DNA of 64,000 nucleotides. Origin: Nitrospirales bacterium (GTDB taxonomy: Bacteria > Nitrospirota > Nitrospiria > Nitrospirales > UBA8639). A program made the translations under genes and the position numbers. The stretch lies in contig JALDRJ010000002.1 in the NCBI GenBank assembly GCA_031315865.1, forward strand, positions 3,508,001-3,572,000, in the 5' to 3' direction. Below are positions 55,878 through 64,000 of the stretch, one piece after another. The stretch's first letter is position 1; the number at the start of each line of letters is the position of its first letter. The notes below the pieces were generated by a model, which worked only from the letters and a program-made list of their open reading frames with translations, ran no database searches and was not told the DNA's origin.

Positions 55878-57434
55878 ATGGAGTCCTCTCACGATACGAT
55901 CGTCATTCTTGATTTTGGGTCTCAGTATACCCAACTCATTGCACGCCGCATTCGGGAGCTTTCTGTTCACTCCATCATCCTCCCTCCGACGACTTCACTA
56001 GAAGCCATCCAAGAACATGCCCCTAAGGGATTGATTTTTTCAGGTGGACCAGCGAGTGTTTTAGTGTCTAACGCACCTCGGCCCGACCTCTCGGTTCTTA
56101 CGTGCAATCTTCCCATCCTCGGGATCTGTTATGGGATGCAAATCTTAACCCACCACTTTGGTGGGAAAGTCGGCCAAGCTCAACGGCGAGAGTTTGGACG
56201 GGCTGAATTGTTTATTGACGATACTTCTGACTTATTCCATAACATCGACTCTCAGGCTTCTATCCCCGTCTGGATGTCTCATGGAGATCGAATCGATCAC
56301 GTGCCGGATGGATTTACAGCCATCGCGCACACCGACAATTCCCCTGTCGCGGCCATGAAGAACGTCAGCTCGATTCAACCAGTCTACTGCTTGCAGTTTC
56401 ATCCCGAGGTTGTCCATACCAAACATGGACAGCAGATGCTTTCGAATTTTGCCGTCAGGATCTGCCAATGTCGACAGACCTGGACCATGGGTTCGTTCAT
56501 TCAACATATCGTTCAAGACATTCGCACCCAAGTGGGAGATCAAAAAGTCATCTGCGCGTTAAGTGGCGGGGTCGACTCAACCGTAGCCGCGGCATTAACG
56601 TATCAGGCGTTAGGGGAGCAGCTCACATGTATTTTCATCGACAATGGACTCATGCGTAAACATGAAGTGAGCGTTCTCAACGATGTGTTTACCAGGCAGT
56701 ATCAAATGGATGTCCACATGCTCGACCAGACCCAGGAATTCCTGACCGCGCTGGGCAAGATCGTGGACCCGGAACAAAAACGCAAGATCATCGGACGACA
56801 GTTCATCGAGGCCTTCGAAAAAGAAGCCAGCCGAATCGGACAAGTCGACTTCCTCGTGCAAGGCACGCTGTACCCAGATGTCATTGAGAGCGAAAGTACG
56901 AAAGGACCATCGGCTACGATCAAAACTCACCATAATGTCGGTGGGTTGCCCGCTCGCATGAAACTTCGGCTTATCGAACCATTACGGGAATTATTTAAAG
57001 ACGAAGTGCGAACGCTCGGACTCGAACTCGGTCTTCCTGAAGAACTTATCTGGCGTCAACCATTTCCAGGGCCTGGTCTCGCCATTCGCATCCTCGGTTC
57101 GGTGACGCAAGAACGCCTCGACATTCTTCGAGAAGCCGATGCCATCGTGACCGATGAAATCGCTAAGGCTGGACTTTCACGAGATATCTGGCAATACTTT
57201 GCCGTCTTGCTCCCGGTTCAGACCGTTGGCGTGATGGGGGACCAGCGTACGTACGAATCGGTCATTGCCATCCGCGCCGTCACCAGTACCGATGGCATGA
57301 CGGCCGATTGGGCGGCGCTGCCTCATGATCTCCTTGGTCGTCTCTCAAATCGCATCATTAATGAAGTCAATGGGGTCAATCGGGTTGTCTACGATATCAG
57401 CTCCAAACCACCTGGAACGATAGAGTGGGAATGA
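55878..57434 (+). CDS. guaA: GMP synthase (glutamine-hydrolysing)
   Basis: 518 residues. Converts XMP to GMP with glutamine and ATP. Class I amidotransferase domain: Cys84 in LGICYGMQ, His175 and Glu177 in QFHPEV. Synthetase P-loop SGGVDST at 229-235, and the C-terminal dimerisation domain ends in [11 protein letters not shown], as is typical. The stop overlaps the rluB start. Confidence 0.98.
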   Translation: MESSHDTIVILDFGSQYTQLIARRIRELSVHSIILPPTTSLEAIQEHAPKGLIFSGGPASVLVSNAPRPDLSVLTCNLPILGICYGMQILTHHFGGKVGQAQRREFGRAELFIDDTSDLFHNIDSQASIPVWMSHGDRIDHVPDGFTAIAHTDNSPVAAMKNVSSIQPVYCLQFHPEVVHTKHGQQMLSNFAVRICQCRQTWTMGSFIQHIVQDIRTQVGDQKVICALSGGVDSTVAAALTYQALGEQLTCIFIDNGLMRKHEVSVLNDVFTRQYQMDVHMLDQTQEFLTALGKIVDPEQKRKIIGRQFIEAFEKEASRIGQVDFLVQGTLYPDVIESESTKGPSATIKTHHNVGGLPARMKLRLIEPLRELFKDEVRTLGLELGLPEELIWRQPFPGPGLAIRILGSVTQERLDILREADAIVTDEIAKAGLSRDIWQYFAVLLPVQTVGVMGDQRTYESVIAIRAVTSTDGMTADWAALPHDLLGRLSNRIINEVNGVNRVVYDISSKPPGTIEWE

Positions 57435-58306
57435 TGCCTGCCGATTCTTCCAACGCAGTCCGTTTGCAAAAAGTCATCGCCCGATCAGGCATCATGTCTC
57501 GTCGACAGGCTGAGGAATGCATCAAACAGGGACGAGTCACCGTGAACGGGAAAACCGTAACGGTCATGGGAATCCGGGTTGACCCTCAGCGTGATCATAT
57601 TAAGGTGAATGGACGCCATTTGAAACCTACCCCTCCTGACGTCTTTCTCATGCTGAATAAACCGGCAGGGTACGTATCGACCATGAAGGACCCAGAAGGC
57701 CGTCCGACCGTTTCTCATCTCTTAGATAAAACATCATTGCGCACATTTCCAGTCGGTCGGCTTGACTACGACAGCGAAGGCTTGTTACTGCTCACCAATC
57801 ATGGATCCGTGGCGCAAGCCTGCCTCCACCCCAGCTCTCATGTTGAAAAGACCTATTTAGTCAAGATCAAAGGCCAACTTTCTGATGAAGCCGTGCAAAA
57901 ACTCGAACAAGGAGTCGAACTGGAAGATGGCGTGACAGCTCCTGCACGTGTCAGAAAGGTCCGTAAGGTTTCTGTCAATTCCTGGATCGAACTGACGATA
58001 TACGAAGGTCGAAATCATCAAGTCAAACGAATGTTGTTAGCCGTCGAACACCCAGTGATAAAGCTGAAACGAACGAAATTTGGGCCTCTTCGATTGGGAA
58101 ATCTTCCTTTGGGAAACAGCCGACATTTGACGGACCGGGAAGCCAATGCGTTACGGGATCTATTATATCAGGCACCTTCTTCCGTGAAGACCCCTCAGCC
58201 CCGTTCCAAAAGCACATTGTGGGCGAAGAGCACCAAGCGAAGAACCAAACCTCTCTCTCGCTCCAAGGCTCAGTCGAAAACCAGAACGACACAGACTCAC
58301 CCGTAG
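57431..58306 (+). CDS. rluB: 23S rRNA pseudouridine synthase (RluB/RsuA family)
   Basis: 291 residues from the ATG overlapping the guaA stop (ATGA); the adjacent ATG at 57434 is equally possible. N-terminal S4 domain ([30 protein letters not shown]), then the synthase core with catalytic Asp112 in [18 protein letters not shown], and [16 protein letters not shown] near the end. A basic Lys/Arg/Ser/Thr-rich tail of about 40 residues follows. The exact rRNA target cannot be told apart between RluB and close relatives. Confidence 0.93.
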   Translation: MMPADSSNAVRLQKVIARSGIMSRRQAEECIKQGRVTVNGKTVTVMGIRVDPQRDHIKVNGRHLKPTPPDVFLMLNKPAGYVSTMKDPEGRPTVSHLLDKTSLRTFPVGRLDYDSEGLLLLTNHGSVAQACLHPSSHVEKTYLVKIKGQLSDEAVQKLEQGVELEDGVTAPARVRKVRKVSVNSWIELTIYEGRNHQVKRMLLAVEHPVIKLKRTKFGPLRLGNLPLGNSRHLTDREANALRDLLYQAPSSVKTPQPRSKSTLWAKSTKRRTKPLSRSKAQSKTRTTQTHP

Positions 58307-58314
58307 GATTCATC

Positions 58315-60084
58315 GTGTTACGAACGCATCGCTGTGGCGAATTGACAAAATCTCACGTAGGGCAGACCACGACGCTCTGCGGATGGGTTAATGGGCGACG
58401 TGACCATGGAGGCATCCTGTTCGTGGACTTACGGGACCGTCAAGGTCTCACACAAATCGTCTTTGATTCGGAACAACAGCCTTCCATCCATGAAGTGGCG
58501 AGCCATGTGCGAAACGAATTCGTGATCCAAATCATTGGGATCGTCAGCCTGCGTCCAGATGATTCAATCAATCCTCACATTTTCACCGGAGAGATTGAAG
58601 TTCGCGCGACCGAGATCACCATTTTGAATGAATCGAAGCCACTTCCCTTCTCTGTGGAGGACGACCTACAGGCATCCGAAACGATCCGTCTGACGCATCG
58701 CTATCTGGATTTACGACGGCCACGAATGCAGAAGCTCCTCGCTCTCCGCTCCGAGGTCACACGACAGATCAGAGATAGCCTCTACGCCCAGGGGTTTGTC
58801 GAGATTGAAACACCGATCCTGACCAAGAGTACGCCGGAAGGCGCACGAGACTATCTTGTCCCGAGCCGGGTCAATCCTGGCGAATTTTTTGCGCTTCCGC
58901 AATCACCCCAATTGTTTAAACAAATTCTTATGATCGGGGGTGCTGATCGCTACTTTCAAATCGCTCGATGCTTTCGGGATGAAGATCTTCGCCTTGACCG
59001 TCAACCTGAATTCACTCAAATCGACCTTGAACTTTCGTTTATCGAACAGGATGACATCCTGAACCTCACTGAACAGATGATCCGCGACATTTTTCAGAGC
59101 ACCCAAGACATCCAACTCCCGACGCCGTTTCCTCGCTTTTCTTATGATACGGTCATCTCACGATATGGATCGGATAAACCCGACTTACGCTTCGATCTTC
59201 CTCTCGAAGACTTGTCCGCCTTTTCAGCTGCTTCTCATTTCAAGGTGTTTCGATCCACGGTCGAACAAGGCGGAATCGTGAAAGGACTTGTCGTAAAAGG
59301 TGGCGCGGCCTTCACACGAAGTCGTGTGGACAATCTCGTCGATCTGGTAAAAGACTTCGGGGCGAAGGGGCTTGCCTGGGTCAAGATTCTGGAAAATTGG
59401 AAACTGGATTCTGTGATCGCCAAATTTCTTGACGCGGAATCCCTCCAAAAAGCGCTTCCTCTGGCTGAGCCAGGCGATTTACTGCTATGCGTGGCTGATC
59501 GTCCAGCTATCGTTCACCAGGCGCTTGGAAAACTCCGAACCTATTTTGGAGAGGAACTCAAGCTGATACCAGCCAACCAGTGGGCTCCACTTTGGGTAGT
59601 GGATTTTCCGATGTTCGAGTATGACGAAGAAGAGGGCCGGTTTGTCTCACTCCATCACCCTTTCACATCTCCCGCCACCGAAAGCCTTCCACACCTCGAT
59701 ACCGATCCACTATCAGTCAGAGCGCAAGCCTATGATCTTGTTTTAAATGGTTTTGAACTTGGCGGAGGCAGTCTTCGTATTCATTCCTCTGCCCTCCAAC
59801 AACAAGTCTTTCAACTTTTGGGAATTCAGAAAGAAGAAGCCAGGGCGAAGTTTGGGTTTCTATTGGAAGCATTGGAGCTCGGCGCTCCTCCGCACGGAGG
59901 TATTGCCCTAGGGTTGGATCGACTCATCATGCTTCTGGGCAAAACTGAATCCATTCGCGATGTCATCCCATTCCCAAAGACACAAAAGGTTCAATGTCTC
60001 ATGACAGAAGCTCCCTCCACCGTCAACCCTCATCAACTGAAAGACCTCCATATTCGCTCGACTTGGAAAGAGATGGACGCCTAG
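58315..60084 (+). CDS. aspS: aspartate--tRNA ligase
   Basis: 589 residues from a GTG at 58315, with TAGGA upstream and just after the rluB stop; the open frame reaches back into rluB, but an overlap of 88 bp is unlikely. OB-fold anticodon domain ([28 protein letters not shown]), class II motifs ([33 protein letters not shown]) and the bacterial GAD insertion (about 290-410). Length is typical of the bacterial enzyme. A genome lacking AsnRS would use it as the non-discriminating type; that is not decidable here. Confidence 0.97.
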   Translation: MLRTHRCGELTKSHVGQTTTLCGWVNGRRDHGGILFVDLRDRQGLTQIVFDSEQQPSIHEVASHVRNEFVIQIIGIVSLRPDDSINPHIFTGEIEVRATEITILNESKPLPFSVEDDLQASETIRLTHRYLDLRRPRMQKLLALRSEVTRQIRDSLYAQGFVEIETPILTKSTPEGARDYLVPSRVNPGEFFALPQSPQLFKQILMIGGADRYFQIARCFRDEDLRLDRQPEFTQIDLELSFIEQDDILNLTEQMIRDIFQSTQDIQLPTPFPRFSYDTVISRYGSDKPDLRFDLPLEDLSAFSAASHFKVFRSTVEQGGIVKGLVVKGGAAFTRSRVDNLVDLVKDFGAKGLAWVKILENWKLDSVIAKFLDAESLQKALPLAEPGDLLLCVADRPAIVHQALGKLRTYFGEELKLIPANQWAPLWVVDFPMFEYDEEEGRFVSLHHPFTSPATESLPHLDTDPLSVRAQAYDLVLNGFELGGGSLRIHSSALQQQVFQLLGIQKEEARAKFGFLLEALELGAPPHGGIALGLDRLIMLLGKTESIRDVIPFPKTQKVQCLMTEAPSTVNPHQLKDLHIRSTWKEMDA

Positions 60085-60138
60085 GACTTCTGCCTGATGA
60101 AGTGCTGTTAAGGAAGGTAGAGCGACAAAATGGGATGG

Positions 60139-61167
60139 CTATACGGCTTTGACGTCCAACACGATAGAATGTAGGCCACTGGCCCCGGCTGGTTGCGGCC
60201 TCACGATTTCGGAAGTTTGAATTTTCCCATCAATATCAATCGCCCGAACCGAGACCATATGCTTCCCCTGGTTTGGAGCGACCCAATCGTAATTCCATAT
60301 CACCCACGTGTATGGAGAAAGCGGTGGCTCGATTTCTGCTCGCACCCAGGTTTTTTCTTGATCAAAACTCAACTCGACATCTCGAATAGTCCGAGGGCCA
60401 CCAAAGGCTAGACCGCGCAAGCGTTGTTTGAGCCCTTGCAAGACTTGATAGTGCCCTGGACTATCGATGCGTGAAAAGATCTTGATAGTCCCATCGTCCG
60501 TCCAACCTTTGCGTTGCCAATAGCCTTGATAATCGCCATCGTATACTTCAATTTCTGTAATCCATTTGACGTTCTTAATTCCATAGAGACCAGGAACGAC
60601 AAGACGGAGAGGGAAGCCATGCATTTGCGGCAATTTTTCACCATTCATGAGGTAAGCTAGCATGACATCCTCTTGCATGGCCCGTTGAAATGGGATACTG
60701 TCATGGTATCCATCCGCGGCTCGGAAGATTACGTCTCTTGCCGTTTCGCTATCAACCCCGACCTCCTGAAGAAGCGCTTTTAGAGAAATGCCTCGCCACA
60801 TCGCATTGCCCAAACTACTGCCACCTGGCAATGTATCGATACACATGAGAGTCGCGGCCTGATCAAAAGAGGTCCGATTGAGGATATCACGCCAGTTCAA
60901 GACCGCTGACTCTCGAACCTCACCTTTGACCGTGAGGCGCCACTGTTCGATGTCAATGTCACGTGAAAAATTGTATGGAGAATCAGAGAAATTCACAGTA
61001 TAAAATTTATCATTCGGAGTAAAATACACCGTCTCGCGTGGCGGGACCGCAAACATTCCCCCAAGATCACAAGCGGGCAATGTCCCAAAGAAGACTGACA
61101 CACCACCGAGCTTCAGAAGTGCCCGGCGAGAAAGAGAGAAAGTTTGTGTGTTGGGTTGTATCAACAT
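60139..61167 (-). CDS. sulfite-oxidase-family molybdenum enzyme with Tat-like signal
   Basis: 342 residues. The N-terminus SLSRRALLKLGG is twin-arginine-like, followed by a hydrophobic stretch, and Cys33 in LPAC could be a lipobox. The Mo-ligating Cys109 is in ATLMCIDT. The Mo-pterin core continues (GISLKALLQEVGV, GEKLPQMHGFPLRLVVPGLYGIKNVKWITEIEVYDG), and the C-terminal dimerisation domain follows (LRGLAFGGPRTIRDVELSFDQEKTWVRAEIE). A full sulfite-oxidase/YedY-type enzyme exported folded by Tat, which fits with tatC in this window. Substrate not determined. Confidence 0.9.
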   Translation of the reverse strand: MLIQPNTQTFSLSRRALLKLGGVSVFFGTLPACDLGGMFAVPPRETVYFTPNDKFYTVNFSDSPYNFSRDIDIEQWRLTVKGEVRESAVLNWRDILNRTSFDQAATLMCIDTLPGGSSLGNAMWRGISLKALLQEVGVDSETARDVIFRAADGYHDSIPFQRAMQEDVMLAYLMNGEKLPQMHGFPLRLVVPGLYGIKNVKWITEIEVYDGDYQGYWQRKGWTDDGTIKIFSRIDSPGHYQVLQGLKQRLRGLAFGGPRTIRDVELSFDQEKTWVRAEIEPPLSPYTWVIWNYDWVAPNQGKHMVSVRAIDIDGKIQTSEIVRPQPAGASGLHSIVLDVKAV

Positions 61168-61271
61168 AAATATCAGCTATGATTATCTACTAGACCTATG
61201 AAATTCCGCAAGGAATTCACGACATTCACCCAATTCATTCCATACACCAGTTTTTTTAAAGAGGAACAGTT

Positions 61272-62267
61272 ATGAGAATCTTAATTACCGGCGGCGCCGG
61301 ATTTTTAGGCAGCCATCTATGCGACCTTCTCATTCGACAGGGACATGAGGTGATCGGCATGGATAATTTTATCACGGGCCGCCCGGAAAACATTGCCCAT
61401 CTCATGGGGCACGATCGGTTTACCTTTATTCGATACAACGTGTGCGACTATTTGCATATCGATGGGCAACTCGATGCCGTCATGCACTTTGCTTCTCCGG
61501 CCAGCCCACAGGATTATCTCGAATTTCCTATTGCCACGATGAAGGTAGGAGCGCTCGGCACACACAAGGCGCTTGGATTGGCCAAGGCAAAGAATTCGAG
61601 GTTTCTCTTAGCCAGCACGTCTGAGGTGTATGGCGATCCCCTCGTGAACCCGCAATCTGAATCCTATTGGGGCAATGTGAACCCCATCAGCCCACGTGGC
61701 GTGTATGATGAAGCGAAGCGATTTGGAGAGGCGATCACTACGGCTTACCATACGTACCACGGACTCGACACCCGCATCGTACGCATCTTTAACACGTTCG
61801 GCCCACGGATGCGCCCCAAAGATGGTCGCGTCGTGTCGAATTTTATCGTCCAGGCATTGAAAAACCACACCCTCACCGTCTACGGGGATGGATCCCAAAC
61901 CCGTAGTTTTTGTTATGTCGATGATCTTGTTCGAGGTATCGTCTCACTCCTGATGGCACCTGATGATGGGCCAGCAACAACGAATGACGACGAGGTCGTC
62001 AAGGGTACGACGGACCGAAAGGTGACGATCCACTACCCCGTGAATATCGGCAACCCGCGGGAACTGACTGTGCTTGAAATTGCCAAACTCGTCCTCAGCC
62101 TCACTGGCTCCACCAGCGGAATTGATCACCTCCCCCTTCCGATCGGCGACCCCAAGGTCAGAAGACCGGACATTCAACGCGCCAAATCCGTGCTCAACTG
62201 GGAACCGGAAGTGACGTTGGAAGATGGTCTGGCCAAAACCATTGCCTACTTTAAAAACATTGTTTGA
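61272..62267 (+). CDS. UDP-glucuronate decarboxylase (UDP-xylose synthase)-like SDR enzyme
   Basis: 331 residues, extended short-chain dehydrogenase. NAD-binding GGAGFLGSH is at 7-15, catalytic Tyr145 and Lys149 in GVYDEAKRF, with the serine/threonine of [11 protein letters not shown] before them. [24 protein letters not shown] and the [15 protein letters not shown] stretch are characteristic of UXS-type decarboxylases. Makes UDP-xylose for surface polysaccharide. A short insertion ([20 protein letters not shown]) sits near residue 240. AAGAGGAACAG precedes the ATG. Confidence 0.88.
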   Translation: MRILITGGAGFLGSHLCDLLIRQGHEVIGMDNFITGRPENIAHLMGHDRFTFIRYNVCDYLHIDGQLDAVMHFASPASPQDYLEFPIATMKVGALGTHKALGLAKAKNSRFLLASTSEVYGDPLVNPQSESYWGNVNPISPRGVYDEAKRFGEAITTAYHTYHGLDTRIVRIFNTFGPRMRPKDGRVVSNFIVQALKNHTLTVYGDGSQTRSFCYVDDLVRGIVSLLMAPDDGPATTNDDEVVKGTTDRKVTIHYPVNIGNPRELTVLEIAKLVLSLTGSTSGIDHLPLPIGDPKVRRPDIQRAKSVLNWEPEVTLEDGLAKTIAYFKNIV

Positions 62268-62279
62268 ACCCTGAATGAT

Positions 62280-63761
62280 TCAGGTCGGCTTTAAATACGC
62301 TTGCACTTCCTGAGCGTAGGTGCGAAAGGGATCAGGCATAAGGAACGCTGACTGCCCCAGTACCTGAAACACGGACCAATTGATCACATAAGGGGGAAAA
62401 CGTCGCTCGTGTTGTTCCAGATCCGATCCATCTGGCCACGATCGATCAACTAAATCCTTGACGACTTCTCCACGACCAAAGGCCCGTGTATCTCTGGGCG
62501 GTGCGTATTTCGATAATTCGATAGCGTCATGTGTCGTGACGAACGGTACCCGACCTTCGTCCGCTAACCCAAAGTAGAGCCCTTTTTGAGGATTGACATT
62601 GTGGTACTCAAGGTCAAGGCTCTTCAGCCACGGATCCTGCCACGATAGTTGTTCCTGCTCGCGAAACGTTTCAAGCAGCCAGAGCTTGGACGCCCAATCG
62701 ACCCGACCGATCACTCGTGTATAGTCCACACGCAGGTCATTTAACACACTTTCCCATTGCGCTAACACCCAATCCGTTTCTTCATCCTGACCGTGATACC
62801 GTTTCTGTGCCCGTTCGAGAAACCGTTCCTGAATATCGATGGCTGAAAGTCGCTCTCCGGTCGCCAGGGTCAGTTGCCACGTACGTTCAGGATCACGTGA
62901 TACTTCCCGAAGTGCTTCGACGGGGTCAGGCAGGTCCAGTCCCGTGGGAGCATGACCATCCTCGATAAGCTGAAGGACCAATCCTGTCGTTCCCATCTTC
63001 AAGGCCGTCGCGACTTCTGAAAGATTGGAATCCCCGACCAATAGATGAATCCGTCGGAATTGCGTGGGATCAGCCAGCGGTTCATCACGAGTGTTGATAA
63101 TCGCCCGATTGTGCTGAACCCACTCAAAAAAATCATTGACGATATAATCCGCCCGCTGGGAAATCTGATAGGGCACCGTGAGTGAACGTTCTGTATTTTC
63201 GGCCGTCTCACGTTCACGAGTGAGATGTTCGAGGGGAATCCAACCATTAGGATTTTCCGCCGCGCCGATTCTACCGGCTCCGGTAAAAATTTGACGGGTG
63301 ACCAGAAAGGGAATGAGCTTGCCTAGCCCGCTATAGCTGAAAGGAAACTCTCGAGAGACCAGGTAGTTTTCATGACAGCCAAACGTCGCATCGGTTTCAT
63401 GATCAATATTATTTTTAATCAGCGAAACCTGTTCCGCCAACCCCATCTCCTCAATGGCGTCCTGCAATAACCAATCGCCCGCCCGGTCAGACGCGACAAG
63501 ATCCCGCAAGGAATGACATTCTGGAGAGGCAAATTCTAGATGGCCCATATCCACATACATTCGCCCGCCATTTAAGAGAAAGCCCCCGTTCCCGGGCGGT
63601 TCATCATACCCGCGATGGTGGAGGTCCAACACCCCGTAGCGCTTGACGCGAAACAGATGGTCGATGATTTGATAGGCAATCCAGGACGGTGGACGATCCG
63701 GCCGCTCTTCGTGAATGAGCAAACCATACTCGGTTTCTATTCCAAAAATACGATTACGCAC
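62280..63761 (-). CDS. pafA: Pup--protein ligase (PafA)
   Basis: 493 residues, GTG start. Links the C-terminal Glu of Pup to substrate lysines, marking proteins for the proteasome. The N-terminal RIFGIETEYG and LLNGGRMYVDMGHLEFASPEC (Asp71, the candidate catalytic base), ATFGCHENYLVSR, GRAIINTRDEPLAD and LVGDSNLSE belong to the PafA/Dop family. The C-terminal end INWSVFQVLGQ with DPFRTY resembles PafA rather than Dop. The extra segment YDEPPGNGG before LLNGG is longer than in mycobacterial PafA. It follows a gene that looks like prcA on the same strand. Confidence 0.9.
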   Translation of the reverse strand: MRNRIFGIETEYGLLIHEERPDRPPSWIAYQIIDHLFRVKRYGVLDLHHRGYDEPPGNGGFLLNGGRMYVDMGHLEFASPECHSLRDLVASDRAGDWLLQDAIEEMGLAEQVSLIKNNIDHETDATFGCHENYLVSREFPFSYSGLGKLIPFLVTRQIFTGAGRIGAAENPNGWIPLEHLTRERETAENTERSLTVPYQISQRADYIVNDFFEWVQHNRAIINTRDEPLADPTQFRRIHLLVGDSNLSEVATALKMGTTGLVLQLIEDGHAPTGLDLPDPVEALREVSRDPERTWQLTLATGERLSAIDIQERFLERAQKRYHGQDEETDWVLAQWESVLNDLRVDYTRVIGRVDWASKLWLLETFREQEQLSWQDPWLKSLDLEYHNVNPQKGLYFGLADEGRVPFVTTHDAIELSKYAPPRDTRAFGRGEVVKDLVDRSWPDGSDLEQHERRFPPYVINWSVFQVLGQSAFLMPDPFRTYAQEVQAYLKPT

Positions 63762-63787
63762 AAGACATACAGCCAGGAGGAATTAGT

Positions 63788-64000
63788 CTAACGGGTCAAC
63801 GTCACCGGAAATGGGAGGAGATCGGTCAATTCATCAGAGGAGAGCATCCGGTATTTTGATTTTCCGGAAATGGTTCGATCCAAGAGGCCGCATTCAAGAG
63901 AAGATTGGGACAATGTTTCACGAAGATGGGCAATGATATCATCATCCGCAAATTGTCGCAGAGACTCCTGCGCCTTTCTTGAGATTTCATCGTTTGGCTG
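63788..64000 (-). CDS. prcA: C-terminal end of a proteasome alpha subunit (PrcA-like), cut by window edge
   Basis: 70 codons and a stop read from the window edge on the minus strand. The segment SSLECGLLDRTISGKSKYRMLSSDELTDLL lines up with the end of mycobacterial PrcA: the leucine/aspartate in LEVAVLD, then an aromatic-Arg pair, and a final leucine-rich helix. It lies 26 bp ahead of pafA, the order seen in actinobacterial proteasome loci. The family call rests on this short alignment and on context. Confidence 0.62.
   Translation of the reverse strand, partial: QPNDEISRKAQESLRQFADDDIIAHLRETLSQSSLECGLLDRTISGKSKYRMLSSDELTDLLPFPVTLTR

Noticed and set aside
58219-58314. N-terminal extension of AspRS into rluB
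   Set aside because: It overlaps rluB by 88 bp and reads as a low-complexity polar tail; the GTG at 58315 gives the normal enzyme length.

Overview
The window looks like a chromosomal segment of a Gram-negative bacterium, most likely a Nitrospirota member of the Nitrospira type. Three observations support this. A Pup ligase gene (pafA) at the right edge follows what looks like the 3' end of a 20S proteasome alpha gene, so there is a Pup-proteasome system in a cell that also has LPS export genes (lptF/lptG) and a TonB-dependent receptor. There is a PEP-CTERM protein. There is also a 1,920-residue multicopper oxidase of the very large MnxG-like kind. The phylum call is an inference from gene content; no rRNA is present. 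I see no phage, IS element, CRISPR array or plasmid gene: this is mostly housekeeping chromosome with a few accessory patches.

Layout, left to right. 1-9.9 kb (minus strand): an alpha/beta-hydrolase cut by the window edge, a CBS-pair protein, a PEP-CTERM protein, the giant multicopper oxidase with a small upstream partner, and tRNA-Gly(CCC). 10-16.6 kb (minus): tyrS, a lipoamide dehydrogenase and gcvH, a TPR/PgaB-like lipoprotein, ndk, a small molybdopterin-fold protein and a cyclase-family hydrolase. 16.7-23.2 kb (plus): a sirtuin followed by a sulfur-carrier-protein operon (thiS-like, cysteine synthase, ThiF/MoeB, thrC, CysO/MoaD-like, NIL-domain protein, second ThiF/MoeB, JAMM protease). 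This probably makes cysteine, and perhaps homocysteine, from protein thiocarboxylates. 23.2-32.6 kb (minus): cyclophilin and lipoprotein, BNR-repeat protein and tatC, DUF465, tsaB-rimI, radA and lipoprotein, and two DUF507 proteins. 32.7-37.7 kb: an RNase H-fold exonuclease, a PP2C phosphatase, two Fe(II)/2OG-type oxygenases and a glutamate decarboxylase. 37.8-41.6 kb (minus): a TonB receptor between two near-identical YfiR-family genes. 41.6-42.3 kb: a non-coding stretch with an 82-bp tandem repeat. 42.3-49.8 kb: recN, trxA, a TPR protein, a SleB-like hydrolase, a FliA-type sigma factor behind a c-di-GMP-I riboswitch, and lptG/lptF. 50.3-54.1 kb: a candidate small RNA, a cold-shock protein and a two-propeller NHL protein. 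54.4-60.1 kb (plus): guaB, guaA, rluB, aspS. 60.1-64 kb: a sulfite-oxidase-like enzyme, a UDP-xylose-synthase-like enzyme, pafA and the putative prcA end.

Most notable: (i) the sulfur-carrier operon, in which both carriers end in Gly-Gly-Ala and so should need trimming, probably by the JAMM protease in the same operon; (ii) the c-di-GMP-I aptamer plus terminator in front of a sigma factor; (iii) the giant oxidase, whose copper motifs appear in a permuted order; (iv) the YfiR-receptor-YfiR duplication; (v) the 82-bp repeat. Together the riboswitch and the YfiR and PgaB homologues suggest c-di-GMP-linked surface or biofilm control, but no GGDEF or EAL protein lies in the window.
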